Of a DNA stretch of 64,000 nt, positions 11,001-24,385 are shown in pieces. Under the pieces are notes generated by a model. It was given only the letters and a program-made list of their open reading frames with translations, was not told where the DNA came from and did no database searches. The translations under genes were made by a program, and so were the position numbers. Each line of letters begins with the position of its first letter. Within the stretch, counting starts at the first letter, position 1. The DNA lies in contig NC_079878.1 of NCBI RefSeq assembly GCF_029227915.1, forward strand, positions 9,920,001 through 9,984,000, written 5' to 3'. Origin of the DNA: Hydractinia symbiolongicarpus. Lineage: Eukaryota; Cnidaria; Hydrozoa; Anthoathecata; Hydractiniidae.

Positions 11001-11340
11001 ATGAGCAGTAGAGATGAAATATAAAGAGAGAAAGAGATATTATACAATTTTCTATTATTATATCGTTATGTATAAACCGACAAGACTTTTAAACAAAAGG
11101 CCATAAAAGAAATAAGCCTATGGGCTATCTTGTGAGATGATAGTGATCAGGACATCAAGTAGGCAATCTCGTGTCGGGTCTTCTTTTTCGATTTTTTTTT
11201 TCGATATGTGGCAAGCGCGAAAGGAGCCGAATCACAAAATAGTTTTTATCTGGAATTTGCAGTTGTTCTCGAAGTGCTTGTTTTGCGCACATTTCTTGTT
11301 CTTATTCTGTCAAATCTTTTAATAGAAAGGTTTTTTGTTC
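8045..11340. other. No gene recognised; AT-rich, repeat fragments
   Basis: Stops are frequent in all frames. A 100-residue minus-strand frame at 10037-10339 has no recognisable motif and no splice context. Degenerate foldback-MITE ends occur near 8860-8935 (CGTCTCCAGG ... CCTTGGAGACGGAG). I see no RNA gene. Confidence 0.5.
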
Positions 11341-11350
11341 ATATCCGTTG

Positions 11351-11454
11351 TCAACCCCGTCCCCAGGGCCTGTTAGGCTTTTTATAAATAAACGACCGTC
11401 CAAATATAAAAAGCCTAACAAACAGGCCCTGGGAGGAGGGGGACACGAGGTTGA
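11351..11454. mobile_element. Foldback MITE (CAACCTCG family)
   Basis: Ends are CAACCCCGTCCCCAGGGCC and, inverted, ...GGCCCTGGGAGG ... CGAGGTTG. The arms (CCAGGGCCTGTTAGGC / GCCTAACAAACAGGCCCTGG) fold back around a 40-bp spacer. Flanking 9-mers ATCCGTTGT and ATTTATTGT are similar but not identical. Confidence 0.7.
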
Positions 11455-12350
11455 TTTATTGTATTACCTGTTCGTAAAACGAGGCACTGCATCTGTGCTT
11501 TTACTTTTGATGTCGAGTCGTTATTTAAAAGCTGGTTGATAAAAGTTCTTCCCCTCATCAAAGGCAGGGTCTCCTACCAGTAATTGTTGCCATACACTTT
11601 GCTTCCGTATGACTTCGTAAAAAGTAAAATATAGTCTTCGCAAAAAAATCCTGATCTACCCTTTCTCAAATGCCCAACTAATTTATCCGTGAATTATCAT
11701 CCTCCGTTTTGACACAAACAGCATATTTGTCCACTGGATCTTGAGTCTCGCATTGGACTTTTAAGTTTATACCCAATTTCGGTGACCATATGTCCTTTTA
11801 TACATGACTGTCACAATAATAGGCAAAACAGTTTGGTAAATCAAATTTTTGTTATTTTTAGAAAAAGTTGAAACGCGTTTCTACACAACAAAACAACCAA
11901 ATGATTTTATGACAGAGGTCTTTGCATTACTTCTTGTAAACAAACACGAACATATTTTATTCGAATTTCATGTTATTCAACCTTATAAATTCTACATATA
12001 TTTGACGGTGTTCTATAGTGAAATAAATTCAAAGTGTTTTTCATCCAAGTTTTTCTAATGGACAAAAATTTAAGCGACTTTGGGAAAATTGGGGAAAAAT
12101 TTCCATTTTTTCTGATCGCTCGATATAAAGAACCCTCGATATAACGAATTTTTTCCATTCCCCTTGGGGATTTGTTATATTCTTTGTCTAATATGCAAAT
12201 ATTACTTTATTCTTGACACGGTCTGTTTATATGGAAAATAACATGCTAGGCGAACTTCATGTTGTGGAATCTCACTTTTGCCGGAAAACGTCACGAATTT
12301 GTTCGCAAGACAACAATTTTTCTTATAATAAACACAAAGTGGTTTTTAGT

Positions 12351-12420
12351 CAACCTCGTTCCCAGGGCTTCTTCTTTGCACGTATCCAGAAAGTGAAAAA
12401 GAAACCCTTGGAACTAGATG
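12351..12420. mobile_element. Foldback MITE copy, one end decayed
   Basis: The left end is intact: CAACCTCGTTCCCAGGGCTTC. The right end (AAACCCTTGGAACTAGATG) has lost the terminal CGAGGTTG. The central part, CTTTGCACGTATCCAGAAAG, is unlike other copies, so only the ends are conserved in the family. Confidence 0.55.
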
Positions 12421-13770
12421 CGGCAAAATACGTCCCGTGTCCCGGCAATCGTCTCGTTACGTCACGTCACATAAAAGTAGAAACTCCATGACGAAAATCG
12501 CGACCAATCAAATTATAGTGTTTATGCCAATCGTCGTAAAATCGTCCCGTGGAGATTCGCCTTCAACTTTTTTAGATGATGTCATCGGCACCCTCCTCCA
12601 CACATCTTTTATTAAATCTTATTTTACTGACTAGAAATGCAAGGGATTCTAAATGCAAAATAATAATTTGCAGCATTATAATTTTTGATTTGTTTAATTT
12701 TGATACTAGATATATACCAAAATAAGCTAGAATTATATCTTTGTCAAAGATATTTTACATATGACGTTGATTAATCATAGTCTGTAAAGTATCTTTGCTA
12801 TAATAAATTATGAAAAACGTTTTCCTTTTTAATTTATGCAATTCTATTTCAAGGCGGCAGACGGAGCGTAAAATATCAAAAGGATAACATAAAAACAAAT
12901 CTAATCATCTTGGGTACTAAAAGGTAATGGAATTTTTGCTCACGTTATGTCAATGTTCCTTGTTACTTTATCGTTTTATGAAAATCATTTTTGTTATTTT
13001 CATACTTCGCGTTGCATCATAGCTTTAAATTCGTAGCTAGCTAGCTAGATAAATGATTGACAGCATTTTAAAACGACAGTACCCCTTGGCATGCACAAAA
13101 TGCGCCGTGTACACAACTTTTATCTTCCTAATACCTTGACTTGCAGTTAACTATGTAGCTAACTAACTAATGGTCTTCCTAAATTCTACAAGGTTTTGAA
13201 ACTTATCTAGCTAGCTAAATTTTTATTCTTTGAAACTAATTATATATTTTCTTTAGGAAGTAAATCACGGCGTTATTAAATTTACTCTATTCCTTCAATA
13301 TTAAATACAGTAAATGAGCAAGCAACTTAAATTGTGTTCAAAGGGGTATTATTTAATTCCAAATATTTTATATATCACAAGAGGTTCTATTGATATTCAA
13401 ATGGACGCTAATTACGTACATACTATATTAAATCTGCACGTTAATTACTCATAATTAAAATCTAAATGATGTCTCATTGTGGTAAGTTTTATTGTTTACC
13501 AGCATCGGATGTATGTATTTTTTAGTATCAAACAAAGCTAAGCAATTTTGTTGTTTTGTTATAAAAGGCTTGTTAAAGTTTACTGGTTGGAAAATTAATT
13601 TCAGAATAAGGTAGGAAATTTGATTTTTTGTATTTCAAAAGAAAGATTTCTGGTTTAAATAAAATATATATTACATTTTCAGTCATTTATTTTTTCTACT
13701 CATTTGAAAATATTCTGTTGTATAAAAATGAAAGTAAATGTCCTTACAGTTTCTTGTTTTACACTCTGGC
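12421..13770. other. No gene recognised
   Basis: This stretch is AT-rich, with TAGCTAGCTAGC simple repeats near 13035 and 13205. No coding frame with conserved motifs is seen on either strand. CGATATAACGAA-type sequence at 12115-12180 resembles a pogo/Tigger-like end but has no partner that I can see. Confidence 0.45.
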
Positions 13771-13810
13771 TAAAGTAAAGTAAAGTAAAAGTAAAGTAAA
13801 GTAAAGTAAA
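13771..13810. repeat. (TAAAG)n microsatellite, tail of the LINE
   Basis: There are seven to eight units of TAAAG with one AAAAG slip. They lie exactly at the 3' end of the minus-strand LINE, so they are the retroposition tail rather than an independent satellite. Confidence 0.85.
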
Positions 13811-14865
13811 CATTTATTTACCTAAGAAATGACAATTTACATTACTAAAAGAATAAATTAGCAATTAGGAAGGAGACTTTCCCGATAGCCAAGGCTAAAC
13901 AAAGGAGAAAGCCACCAAGAAAAATGTGAAATATTTTCATATGTCAGTAAATACTGTAAGTTTACAAAGATTAAAATGAAAAAGCATTATTGATTATAAT
14001 TAGTATAAATGAAAATTCAGTACCATATAGTCAAATAGAAAAAAGTAATGAGACAAAATAATGAAGAGGAAAGCTAGTTGATGTATTGACTCATGTAGAA
14101 ACTTGTAGCTAGGGATTTGATTGTGCTTAATTTACAGTTTGTGAGGTTAGTATTAGGATAATTTCTTTGCAGATTGTTCCACTGTAATGTGGAGATTCTA
14201 GAGAATGAAAAAGATCAAAACGTCGATGTGTTAACTGTTGGTTCAATAAGCAAACCAATTGTGTTACATCTAGTTTCATGAGAGTGTGAGATTCGATCAA
14301 ATTTGAGTGAGGTAAGTGTGTCAGATGGGAGGTTAGAGTTTAGGAATTTGTGGATAAATTGAATGTTAAGGACTTTAACTAGGTCGAAGAATTTAAGAAT
14401 TCCAAGTTCTGCAAATATAGGCAAAGATGGGGATCTTGGTTCACTGAAGGTGATCAGCCTAAGGGCAGCCTTTTGGAGGGTAAGTATTCTGTGGGCTACT
14501 GTGGTGTCTCGAGTGCCCCATACTTGGCAAGCATAGCTTAAGTGAGAACTAAAGATAGCATGGTAAATGTTTAGCAGGGATTTTAGGGGAACACAGTGAC
14601 GAATTTTAGATAACATCCCATTGGCTCTTTGAAGTTTAGTAGCCACAGATGAGACATGATACTTCCAGGAAAGATGTTCATCAACATGAACACCCAGGTA
14701 TTTCACACTTTTGCTAGGATAAATGCGCTTACTGCATAGAATCAAAAAAGGTAAAAATTCAAGCCTACGAGATTGGGATCTAAATACAAGAAACTCTGTT
14801 TTGCTGGAGTTCAGTGATATTTTGTTGGCGTTAAGCCAACACACAAGGCCAACACACATGGCTGC
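13771..14865 (-). mobile_element. LINE, 5'-truncated, with (TTTAC)n tail
   Basis: The minus-strand frame 14859-14215 (214 codons) encodes the end of a reverse transcriptase: NANKISLNSSKTEFLVF, then VKYLGVHVDEHLSWKYHV (thumb region), SYACQVWGT and a C-terminal LPIFAELGILKF-type helix. This pattern is typical of Jockey/CR1/I-group LINEs. A frameshift after 14215 leads to a second frame with SRISTLQWNNLQRNYPN, the usual end of such ORF2 proteins. A 3' UTR follows, and the copy ends in AAATAAATGTTTAC with a pentanucleotide tail that reads (TAAAG)n on the plus strand (13771-13810). The endonuclease and most of the reverse transcriptase are missing. TGGCT flanks both ends and may be a short target duplication. 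Confidence 0.75.
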
Positions 14866-14959
14866 TAATGATTATATGACTAGAAAGAAATTTCAAAACA
14901 CCAAAAGCTATTGTTTATTATTTTATTCCATAAACATAACAAGTGACACAGGTGTCACT

Positions 14960-17900
14960 AAAATCTAGATTTAAGAAATATATTTTAAATCTGAAAATAT
15001 ATTTTAAGTCAAGAAATATATATGTCTAAGAATTCATTTCAAACCATGTTTTCCTATCACAATAAAGGGCTAGGGTTTAAGTATGTAAGTATCTATTAAA
15101 ACACTCAACATGGCTTCCTATTCGTTTCCAAACAACAACAGAAAAAACAAAATTTTGAAACAGCAATGACGTCTGACATGAAAAAAACACGAAAAATAAA
15201 AGAAGATGAGTGATCATTAACATTTGTTAAAGAGAAAAATCCTGCTGCTGTACTCATTGTCATCTCAGACATCACAGAACAACCCCTCTCTTTCAAAAGT
15301 ATTTGATAATAATTTTACATCATTTGCTAAAATTATTTCCCTCAAAATAAGTTTTTCTACATGACAGCTGTCACCCAGCACAGTTTACCATTAATAACCG
15401 ATAAGCTTCAGTGCCTGATTAACCACTCATTGTAATTGGTAAATAACAAGAGTTATCTCTCTCTGCGCATTACCTCGCACAGTAATCAAGATCGTAAAAT
15501 TATGATGCAACTAGTCGATAAAGCCTGTGGAGAAATCCACTTAGGCAAAGTTTGTTTTAGATGTTTTGCTGACATCAGCAGTGTGGTGTAACATAAAATT
15601 AAAAGAAAATTTAAAAGAAAATTTCGCAAACTTCAAAAGAAAATGTACACATCCACTATGATCGTCACATACACTTCATATTACTGTATAAGGTATAGGT
15701 AACACCAGATTCCATGCATCTTGATGACAGTTTAAATGTTGACAATGTTGATTTGGATGTTATGTCTTAGCGTTTGTAACATACAATGTTATATCTAGAA
15801 AAAATAAAACAAACATGTTGAAATTATTTATTTGTATCAATAGGCGCTGAGTGCTTGATTAAACACTTGATCTGATTAAGCACCCACCCCAAGATTGCAA
15901 GATTTAATAAGCTCTCAGGGCACTTAATTGGCTATCTATGGTACATTATAGGTGCTGTGCAATGTTGGTTGGGTCTCCTGGCTAATAAACAAAAACAAAA
16001 TGTTTTTGCTTTGATTTTTTCCCATGATTTTTTTCCCATTGACAGAACAACCAAATTACCCAATTTAATACTAAGTATTGTCTTTGTCCAGTCTTAGTTT
16101 TGGAAAAAAAATTCTTTTCAAATGTACATTCTTACATCTATTTCAAAAGCCAAAAATAGTATGACAACAAGTGTACAGTTTTTACACATAAGAAACTGCT
16201 AATTTACCACTTTTGCTACCATATATTTTTAGATTTGAAAATGTTTCTCCATTTGAAAAATATTTCGATTATGTATTTTAAAGATATTTCTAGAGTTAAA
16301 AAATATTTTTAACTATGAATTTCCTTGCCTATCTACTAATTTGACTTCATGGTGCAGTGGTTTTGGCCTTATAAGAGAAGTGAATGACTGATAAAAAAAT
16401 GTTATATACATGGTTTTCCATACCATTTTTTCATGATCATGCCAGCTTTTGACAATTGTCAAAGTCAATGATTCTGATTAAATTGGATCTAACTGGACCT
16501 TATATTCTCCTTAACCTTATTTTCTCTCTTAATTCAACTGAGTACACAAACAAAATATAAATTGCTGACATGAAAAATAAGTGTCTCCGTGAAGTAGGCA
16601 AGAGGCATTTCACATCAGGAATTTTTAATTCTTTGCATGCATTACTTGATTTACATGTGGGAATCATCACACACTTACTGAAATATTCCTGTTAGAGACT
16701 TATGCATAGTGAAAGCAGAGTCTTTAATGAAACTCTGTAACTACTTATAGGACAAAATGTATTAAATGTACAAAATTCCATGTGAAAAAATGCACACATA
16801 AAAATATATATAACATCAATACTTTTAAACTTTGTATCTGCAAATTTTTTAGGTGTAAAATGTGTAGTTACATTTTTTTATAAAATTTTATGCTCTAGCT
16901 GTTCCCTAATTTAAAACAAAATCAAGAAAATCGAATAGGTTTTATAAAGTTTGTTTAATTATCAGGATCTGTAATAAATGAAAGTAACATTACTTATAAA
17001 AAAAATTTTTCTTTTGAAATAAATAAAAAAGAAGAAATGTTTGATTTAACCACTTCCGAGAAAACAGCATTAGTTAAATAAAAATTGATGTTTTTTACAA
17101 TTAAATTTATTTAGGAGTGTTATGAAACTGTTTTTTGCTTCTGTTGAAGCTGACAGAAAATGTTGATTGTTTCGCTGCTTAGAATTTTTGTAGTTTAAAC
17201 TTTATGTTTTGCAGTAAAGACATGCTCTTGATAAACAAAATCTTTGGATTGTTTTTTTTGCTTGTGAAAAGTCTAATTAGTTGCTCATGAAATTAACTGT
17301 TGATTTTTGAGACCTGACAATCAAATGTTGAATCTCTGCGGTCAGTGGCTGTTGACCAGCTGTTATTTAAAGCGCAGTTTTCTGCATAGATAAGAGAAGG
17401 CAGGGATCGAATTAAGGGATTATAAATCGCAAACTTGCAATATCAAAGTGAATAAAATACATAAATTTGCAATCAAGTATTGAAAAACACGTTTTTTTAC
17501 CCACCAGTTCTTTATAAATAGTGCTTTTAAAAATATATTGTGTTTTCATTTTAAAAACCTTTTTCACAAAAATGTGACTTTTTCTTAGATTTAACCACAA
17601 CGTTTTTGATAAATTTAGTTTTTAATTTAACGTTACTTTCAATTTAAACAAAAATTTGTCTGAAAGCTGTGTGTCCCAATCTCTAATGGGTGCATGTTCT
17701 ACCTGCAGAAATCAGAAATGATGATGAATAGTAAAGAACTTGTAGCATGGTTCCAAATGGTGAACTACTATTTGAATGAGATTTGTTGACTTTAAGCCAA
17801 TCGCTATCTTACTTATAGTTAATTTGCTTCCTCGAAGGGTCCCCAAAACGTTGTCTATAGGAAAAAAGTTTTAAATGAGAATATTAATGAATAAGGAAAA

Positions 17901-19590
17901 TATGTCATCTAAGCATATTTATTTGACATTTTTCTTGCACAAGCATCAACTTAATGGGTTAGAGAAGCACTATTTTGATGAGTTTATCTGGATACTGTGT
18001 AGTGCTGGACAGTATATTAAGGTTATTTTATTGTTGCCCCCTTCTAGGCTAACATTTTATATTTCACATTAGGAAGAAATAATGGTATGTGTGCTATTTA
18101 AACTATAACACAGTTTTTTTTGCATCCCCTACAAAATGAAATCAGAAATTTTTTTTTGCAAAAAGTTCAAACAACATGTACACAAACGGGCATATAGCAG
18201 CTTCGAAACCACTATGGCTCAGTCTTTTCATATTACATTGCTTTTCAGCTACTGAATCATGTCTTTTTAAATGCCACAAACTTATAGCGTTTCTACCAAG
18301 TTCAATATTCAACATTCTGTTCTTGATGTCTTCAAATTTTCCTTAAATTTTTACTAATTACAGGACCTAGGCTCGTTTCCATAAATTTTAGTCCAATTGG
18401 TCAAGGTGTTCCGATATTATGACTGTTTAAAGATTTCTTGATTTTACTGCAGCCAAACTTCTAACGGCTAAAATTGTCATTAACTCACAATATATCAATG
18501 CAAAGACAACCTTAAAAGTTGAAAAATATCTTTCCTTTTAAAAAGTTAAAAAATTTTAGGTTTGTAGCAATAATGGAAACTCTCAATGTTACCAATTTGC
18601 TGTAAAAACAATATGATAGATCATACTTCAGATCACAATTGCAAGATACACTAAGGAAACATCAATAAAATTGTTAGAATCTGTGTTAGAAAAACCCATT
18701 TTCTTCCAGATATTTACATATTTATGTCCTGAAAAGGCTTATCAAAATAGCCCAACTATTTGATTGTGTTCATTGTGAGAAAAAAGTATTATTAATCATT
18801 ACCTGTATGTAGATTTCTTCAAGCTTTTTGAAAATTAATTAATGATTGTGGTGGTGGAAGAGTTACCTTGTTTCGTGTAACTGCACATGACACATCATAG
18901 TTTACATTTGTGTGGTAGAGATTTGTTGTCAATGTTCATCTTGTGGAATGTTTTTCTCATTATGGTAAAAAAAACTGACATTGTACAAAACATGAATAGA
19001 TTTCCTATGTTGTATTAGAATTCATTTCAATGAAAGGTTTTAAAGAGAGAATACCTTTACTTTGTCTCAATTCCCCTCTACTGTTTAATTTCAAAGCTTT
19101 TAATAAGTTTAATAATCTCTTTTAATATCTATAAGTTGAACATGATAAAAATTATGACATTTTTATTTTAAAAGACGTTTAGTTGATAGCTGATTAGTAT
19201 CACAGTTTTTGCTTTGCTTTTAAATAAAATGTATAATCTAATACTGTTAAATATTTCCTTATTTTTTGGGGTGAGAAATGGGATTGGAATTCCAACCTTT
19301 TTTCAATGTTCAGTTTTATTTTTAAGCATGAGTCATTAACATGAGTTATTTGTAAACAATTTGAGTTATTGATTTGTGATGATAGTTTATTTTAATGGTC
19401 TATTAACGATACTATGTTTTCTTTTGTTCAAAGTCATGTTGAATGTTCTTGAGAATCAATTGTACCTAGAGAGTGGCTAAATTTTGTTGTTTTTTTGTTA
19501 TATTGATTCTTAAAAATACATTTTTAGAGCATAACTTTACTTTTTATTTAAAACATTTTGAAGTTTTAAGAGGTTTAAACTTTTCAAGTA
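14960..19590. other. Gene-poor AT-rich stretch
   Basis: No ORF with a recognisable domain is present. AT-rich palindromic runs (for example ATTTAAGAAATATATTTTAAAT near 14968) and poly-A/T tracts dominate. It could be intergenic or intronic; no splice-linked exons were found. Confidence 0.45.
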
Positions 19591-19594
19591 TAAA

Positions 19595-19670
19595 ATGGAT
19601 GCTTCATTGATAAGTGATGATGGGAACAGATATACAGTCAATCCAAAGAAAAAAAGCAAAGTTCGAAAAG
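19595..19670 (+). CDS. Candidate isolated first exon, unknown gene
   Basis: ATG at 19595 opens 25 codons (MDASLISDDGNRYTVNPKKK then SKVRK) and ends AAAAG|GTTTGTATG, a fair splice donor, in phase 1. The composition (acidic, then Lys-rich) looks protein-like, unlike the flanks. I could not find a following exon with matching phase, so this is only a candidate. I do not recognise the protein. Confidence 0.25.
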
Positions 19671-19679
19671 GTTTGTATG

Positions 19680-21168
19680 TAAAATAATCTATAGCATGGG
19701 CAAATAAGGTGGAGTATGTAATTTGTAAACACAATGCTTCTTCATTTCAAGTTATGCAGGATTCTATTAAATTTATTAATATAAATACTACCGCTTTCAT
19801 CAAATGTCACTTTGTTTCCTGTAAGAAGGACTGTATCAGAGTTGTTGACAGTTAATAGTTGTCAAATTTTAAATTGACTTGAACATTTTAAGTGTTCTTT
19901 GACTTATACATGGCAAGCACAAACATATTTCATTTTGTCTCCAAGTTTTGTTGTTGTTTTGAGTTTTTTCTCTTGTTTTATTAAATTAATATTGCAGCTT
20001 TGAAAAATATATCACTTACTGAATAATTTAATGTAAGAACTATTATACATTGTGGAGATAGGGACAGTGATGATGCAAGAGGGCAATTTAAGGACACTTT
20101 ACATGGAGCCAATGATATTTTAAGCCTTCACGTTTACGTTAAAAACAGTTGTTCTCATAAATTAAGGATAGCCCAAACTTTGTAATGTCTTTTTAAAACT
20201 TTTTTTAATCCTGATTTGGTTGTTTCTACTCTATATAAATAAACTTTATTTTGATCTTTTATAACACTTTTTTGGGTAAAATGTAAGAAAGTAGTAGTGG
20301 GATACAGAACAGTCAGCTTTTAGTAGTGAATGCATGCGAGTTAACAACCCAATCTGTGATATTACCTACTATATTAAATAGTTTCCCATTTCCAAGGAAT
20401 CGTTAAAAAACCTACTAAGATTACCAATGTATCGATGTATAAAACATTCCTTATTAATACATCTACTTCAATGAAATCCTTTATTCTGTCTCCCCATCGT
20501 TGTATGTGAAGTTTCTTGATGTTAGATATTTTTTCATCCTGTTAAAGTTTTTTTAAGAAATTTCTAATCCTGAGGTTTCTTTAACTTGATTTCTTATAAA
20601 CAATGTGTAAGAAAAAAGAATATTTACACTTAACAGCCGGTACTATTATTTTATTTTAATCTAACGTGTACTGATTTTTTAGAGATTTTGCATTGACTTA
20701 ACTTAATAAATCTAAAAACATTTAGCACTAAAATCACACCGTGTATTAATGTAATGTGTCAACCCTATTTAAACTGTCTTTAAGTGGTGGACATATGTTG
20801 TGTCATGCCTTATTGACACACAAAATGACAAAACTATTTAGTTTAAAAAAAATGGTTGCACTAACTTTACATTTTGATATTTTTTGTGAACATCTTTTTG
20901 AAGTGTCTAAAAGTATCTAAATTTTGTAACTAAAAAAAAAAAAAAAAAAGTTACGTTAAATCTATTATGGATTGTTAAAGATCAAGAAATGTGACAATCA
21001 TGGAACTTTGTTAGCATGAAAAACAAGGGAAATTTAGGACTTTAGCAAAAATTTTATGGAAAATTCGAAATATAATATTTATGCCAAAGCTTTCTAAAAT
21101 CTAAGATCAGTGGTGTTTTTGTCCAATTTATAAAGTTGAAGTCATATTTTTAATTCATTTTTAACTAA
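19680..21168. other. No gene recognised
   Basis: This is AT-rich sequence with a poly-A run at about 20932-20949. No supported coding or RNA feature was seen. Confidence 0.45.
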
Positions 21169-22294
21169 AACAAGAAGCCCTGGGGGCTCTAAGAATTTTC
21201 GCTCGCTACCAAAATATTTGATGACAACCTGCTAATTTGTTGTCATGCCAAATCATGCCAAACATTCGAAGAGGTTTGGTGCATGAAGCTCTGAAGATAA
21301 AGCACACAAGTGACATTATATCTTACAACAAACGCAAACAAAACGAAACGTGTCATAATAAGCTCACATTTTAAAAGAAATTGCTAACAAAAAATACAGC
21401 CTATCATTCATGCTTGAAAGTCTTGCGATTGAAACGTTTATGGTCTTAAACGGCATTTAGTTGACAAAAAATCAAAATTTTGATGTGACCATCATTTTCA
21501 GCATACTTTTTTTATTAACTGTGCCAATTTTTGTCGAAAATAAAGTAGTTTTAATTTTTGGACAAATTTTGGCCTGAAATGACATTTAGGTGACAAAAAA
21601 TCACATTTTTCTATAATATCATTTTCAGCATACCTTATTTGTTAACTGTGCCAAATTTGGTCAAAAATGAAGTGGTTTTAATTTTTGGGCCAGTTTTGGC
21701 CTATAATGGCATTTAGGTGACAAAAATCAAAATTTTGATGTCACCATTATGTTCAGCTTACTTTTTTTGTTAACTTTGCCAATTTTTGTTAAAAATGAAG
21801 TAGTTTTAATTTTTGGACCAATTTTGGCCTAAAATGACATTTAGGTAACAAGAAATCAAAACTTTGATGTCACCATCATGTTCAGCATACGTTAACTTTG
21901 TCAAATTTTGTTGAAAATAGAGTAGTTTTAATTTTTGGACCAATTTTGGCCTAAAATGACATTTGGGTGACAAAAACCAAAATTATGATGTCACCATTAT
22001 GTTCAGCATACTTTTTTTGTTAACTGTGCCAAATTTTGTCAAAAACAAATACCAATTTTGGCCTGAAACGTCATTTAGATGACTTCCCAGTACTTCGGGA
22101 GCTTGGGTACGAAGTTTAAATCTGTGACGTTGCAATTGACCATTTGGGACAAGGTTAGTTAGTTACTCAGCTATCTATCCTTCTCTCAGAGGAACGTGAA
22201 ATTCCAGGGTCGATTTTTTCTCAAAAAATGCTCCGAAAGAAAAAACGACGGTTTTAAAGAATTTCCCAGGCCTTCGGGCGCGGAAATTCAATGA
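21169..22294 (+). mobile_element. Minisatellite-bearing element, copy 1
   Basis: The element begins AACAAGAAGCCCTGGGGGCT and ends CCTTCGGGCGCGGAAATTCA. Between a unique 5' part of about 290 bp and a 3' part of about 220 bp lie roughly five tandem units of ~125 bp. Each unit carries ATTTTGATGTCACCAT, TTCAGCATAC, TTGTTAACTGTGCCAA, TTTTAATTTTTGGACCAATT and GGCCTAAAATG. The same whole structure recurs at 34688-35752. The 5' end contains AAGAATTTTCGC and the 3' end its near inverse GCGCGGAAATTC, a short terminal inverted repeat. It ends about 160 bp before the start codon of the claudin-like gene. Confidence 0.75.
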
Positions 22295-22457
22295 TGGAAA
22301 GCTTTACGAAATGAAATTTGGAACGAAATCTTTTAAAAACCAGAACTAAAATGAATAAGCGAATGAGAACTTTAAAATGCGGTAGGTTCTCATTAGAAAC
22401 AAACACCTTAAACAAGACATGTTAATAATTCATGCATGTATCTTTATAGGATTGATC

Positions 22458-24385
22458 ATGAATCCAATATGGCGGGTAATCTGTTTATCGCTGATGGCGA
22501 TCACATTGATTTTCTTAACACTGTCCACTTTCACTACTGCATGGCGCGAGGACGATGAATCTGTGATCAATGTGTTTTCAACGATAGGTTTATTTCGCAT
22601 ATGCCGTGATATCAAGCATGGTGCAACAGTTGATCATAAATGTTTGGGAGAGCTAGCCAACGATGCTCCAAGTACGTACTAACTTCATTTTGTCCTCTTG
22701 TTTGATTTATAGCAATCAGAATTAAAAATAAGTTATTTTTATCATGCCCTGTATGTATATTGTGATAGGATTAACAAGCGCTTTTTGTATAAGTTTTCAG
22801 TGTTAAGTATTAAAGGTCTCTCACCATTTTATGAAACATTTATTTAAAAATATAATTTGCTTTTTATACAGTGTGGCAAACGAGGCAAGTTTTACTGTTA
22901 AAGAGTTAGATTAAGAATTAAATCTGACTGATAATCCTAGACACTGTTCAACTCCTACTTCGCTATTGTTTTCGTCATTGCTGATGCCGGGTCGTCGTGT
23001 TATTTTCAGCGTCGTTGCTCGTGTTGTTGTTTACTGAAACATTTTTTAATTATTTTAGCTTGGTTTCAATGCTGCCGTGCGTTCATGTTGATTGCACTCA
23101 TCCTCGTGTTAATTGGTTTCATTCTCGGCGTCCGTACTATTGTTCAGATTCCTCCAGTCAAGAATAAGAACGCCAGACCGCACACTGTTTCATTGGGTTT
23201 GCCCGCCCTCTTAATGTTCGTTTCAGGTAGTTATATTATCTTACGCGCTTTTTTAATAAGAAGCATTTTATATGCAAGATTAGGCTCAAATGTTTTTAAA
23301 AAATACACAAAGCAATTGACCAGCCTGAATTAGGTGAATGAAAAATAAGCAAAAATAAGAATTATAAAGACATTAATATTTTTTGAGACCTACCTTGTTC
23401 TAAGTGTAGAGTTGCATATGTTTCTTTGAAACTCACACAAATATAAGCGGAAAAATTTTGTGTTGCTCATAAAAAGTGTATGGCAAGATTGGGTGCAGTT
23501 AGTTGTATCTTTGTAAGGATCCTTGATTATTTAGCTTACACGGAACTTTTTCAGTTTTTTGCAAGATGTTTTTTCTACTGTCTCATATAAAATGCTTATT
23601 GCTTAAGATTTGAACAAAGCAGACAAATAACAGAACGCGTGATGAATTCATTTTTTTTTTTTTGAAAAAAGTAAAAGCTCTGTTCTGTTTATTCCAATAG
23701 CATATCTTGTACCCAAAACCCCTTAAAATACCTCTTTGAATCCATTTATTCGACTCAATTGTTTTCCCCCCTTCATACTGACAGAAACTATGGAATGTAG
23801 CAGACAGATATTGATTTTTTTTTCAGCAATTTTCACGTTAATAGGCGTATCAATTTTCGCAGTGGCGACGCACATGGAGCAAGGATTGTATTTCCCCGAA
23901 TTTCAACCACCCACATGGGGCAACAGTTGGTCGCAGGTAATAAATTTAAATGGAGGCTTTCAAAAAATCTACAAAACAACCTGAAAGTTAACCCTAAATA
24001 TTGATTACTATATGCTTAAATTTTTTTAAAAGGCTTGATTGTTAGTTACTTCTCATTTCCTTTTAAAATTTTGTCAAAATATCAAAATATAAAATGTTTT
24101 ATTTTATAAATTTTTAAATGTTAAAGTCTTCTATATTCTTCTAACTTCTTCTAAAATTATAATCTTAAAATTGTCGCTACACCTAATACGGGAATTTGAG
24201 ACGAAAGTTCAAAAACTGTTTTTCTTTCTTAGGTTATGGCTAAAAGAAACAGCATTCCATCAGAACTACCAGAAGATCACGATATGAAACTGAAGTATAG
24301 TTATTCGTTTGCGTACGGCTGGGTTGGATGTATTTTCGGTACTGCATCTTTCGTCATAAACTTGATTGCCAGTGGAAAATCTTAA
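22458..24385 (+). CDS. Claudin/PMP22-superfamily four-helix membrane protein (gene 1)
   Basis: Four exons join in frame: 22458-22671, 23059-23226, 23827-23936 and 24233-24385. All introns are GT-AG, with phases 1, 1 and 0. They give 214 residues. TM1 is at about 5-25. The first extracellular loop has the superfamily pattern W29 ... G44-L-F-x-x-C49 ... C62, with Phe in place of the usual Trp of GLW. FQCCRAFML and TM2 (about 80-100), TM3 (from SLGLPALLMFV into exon 3) and TM4 (GWVGCIFGTASFVINLI) follow. The C-terminus is short (ASGKS) with no PDZ-binding end. The family includes claudins, PMP22/EMP and related adhesion or channel-regulating proteins; the exact subgroup is unclear. An acceptor-like TTTATAG lies 8 nt before the ATG. 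Possible poly-A signals are at 24856 and 25168. Confidence 0.8.

Noticed and set aside
14215-14859. 214-codon ORF as a host gene
   Set aside because: It encodes the end of a LINE reverse transcriptase with a LINE 3' tail directly after it.
21460-22050. CRISPR array
   Set aside because: The repeats are about 125 bp long, contiguous without unique spacers and in a eukaryotic genome; they are a minisatellite inside a mobile element.
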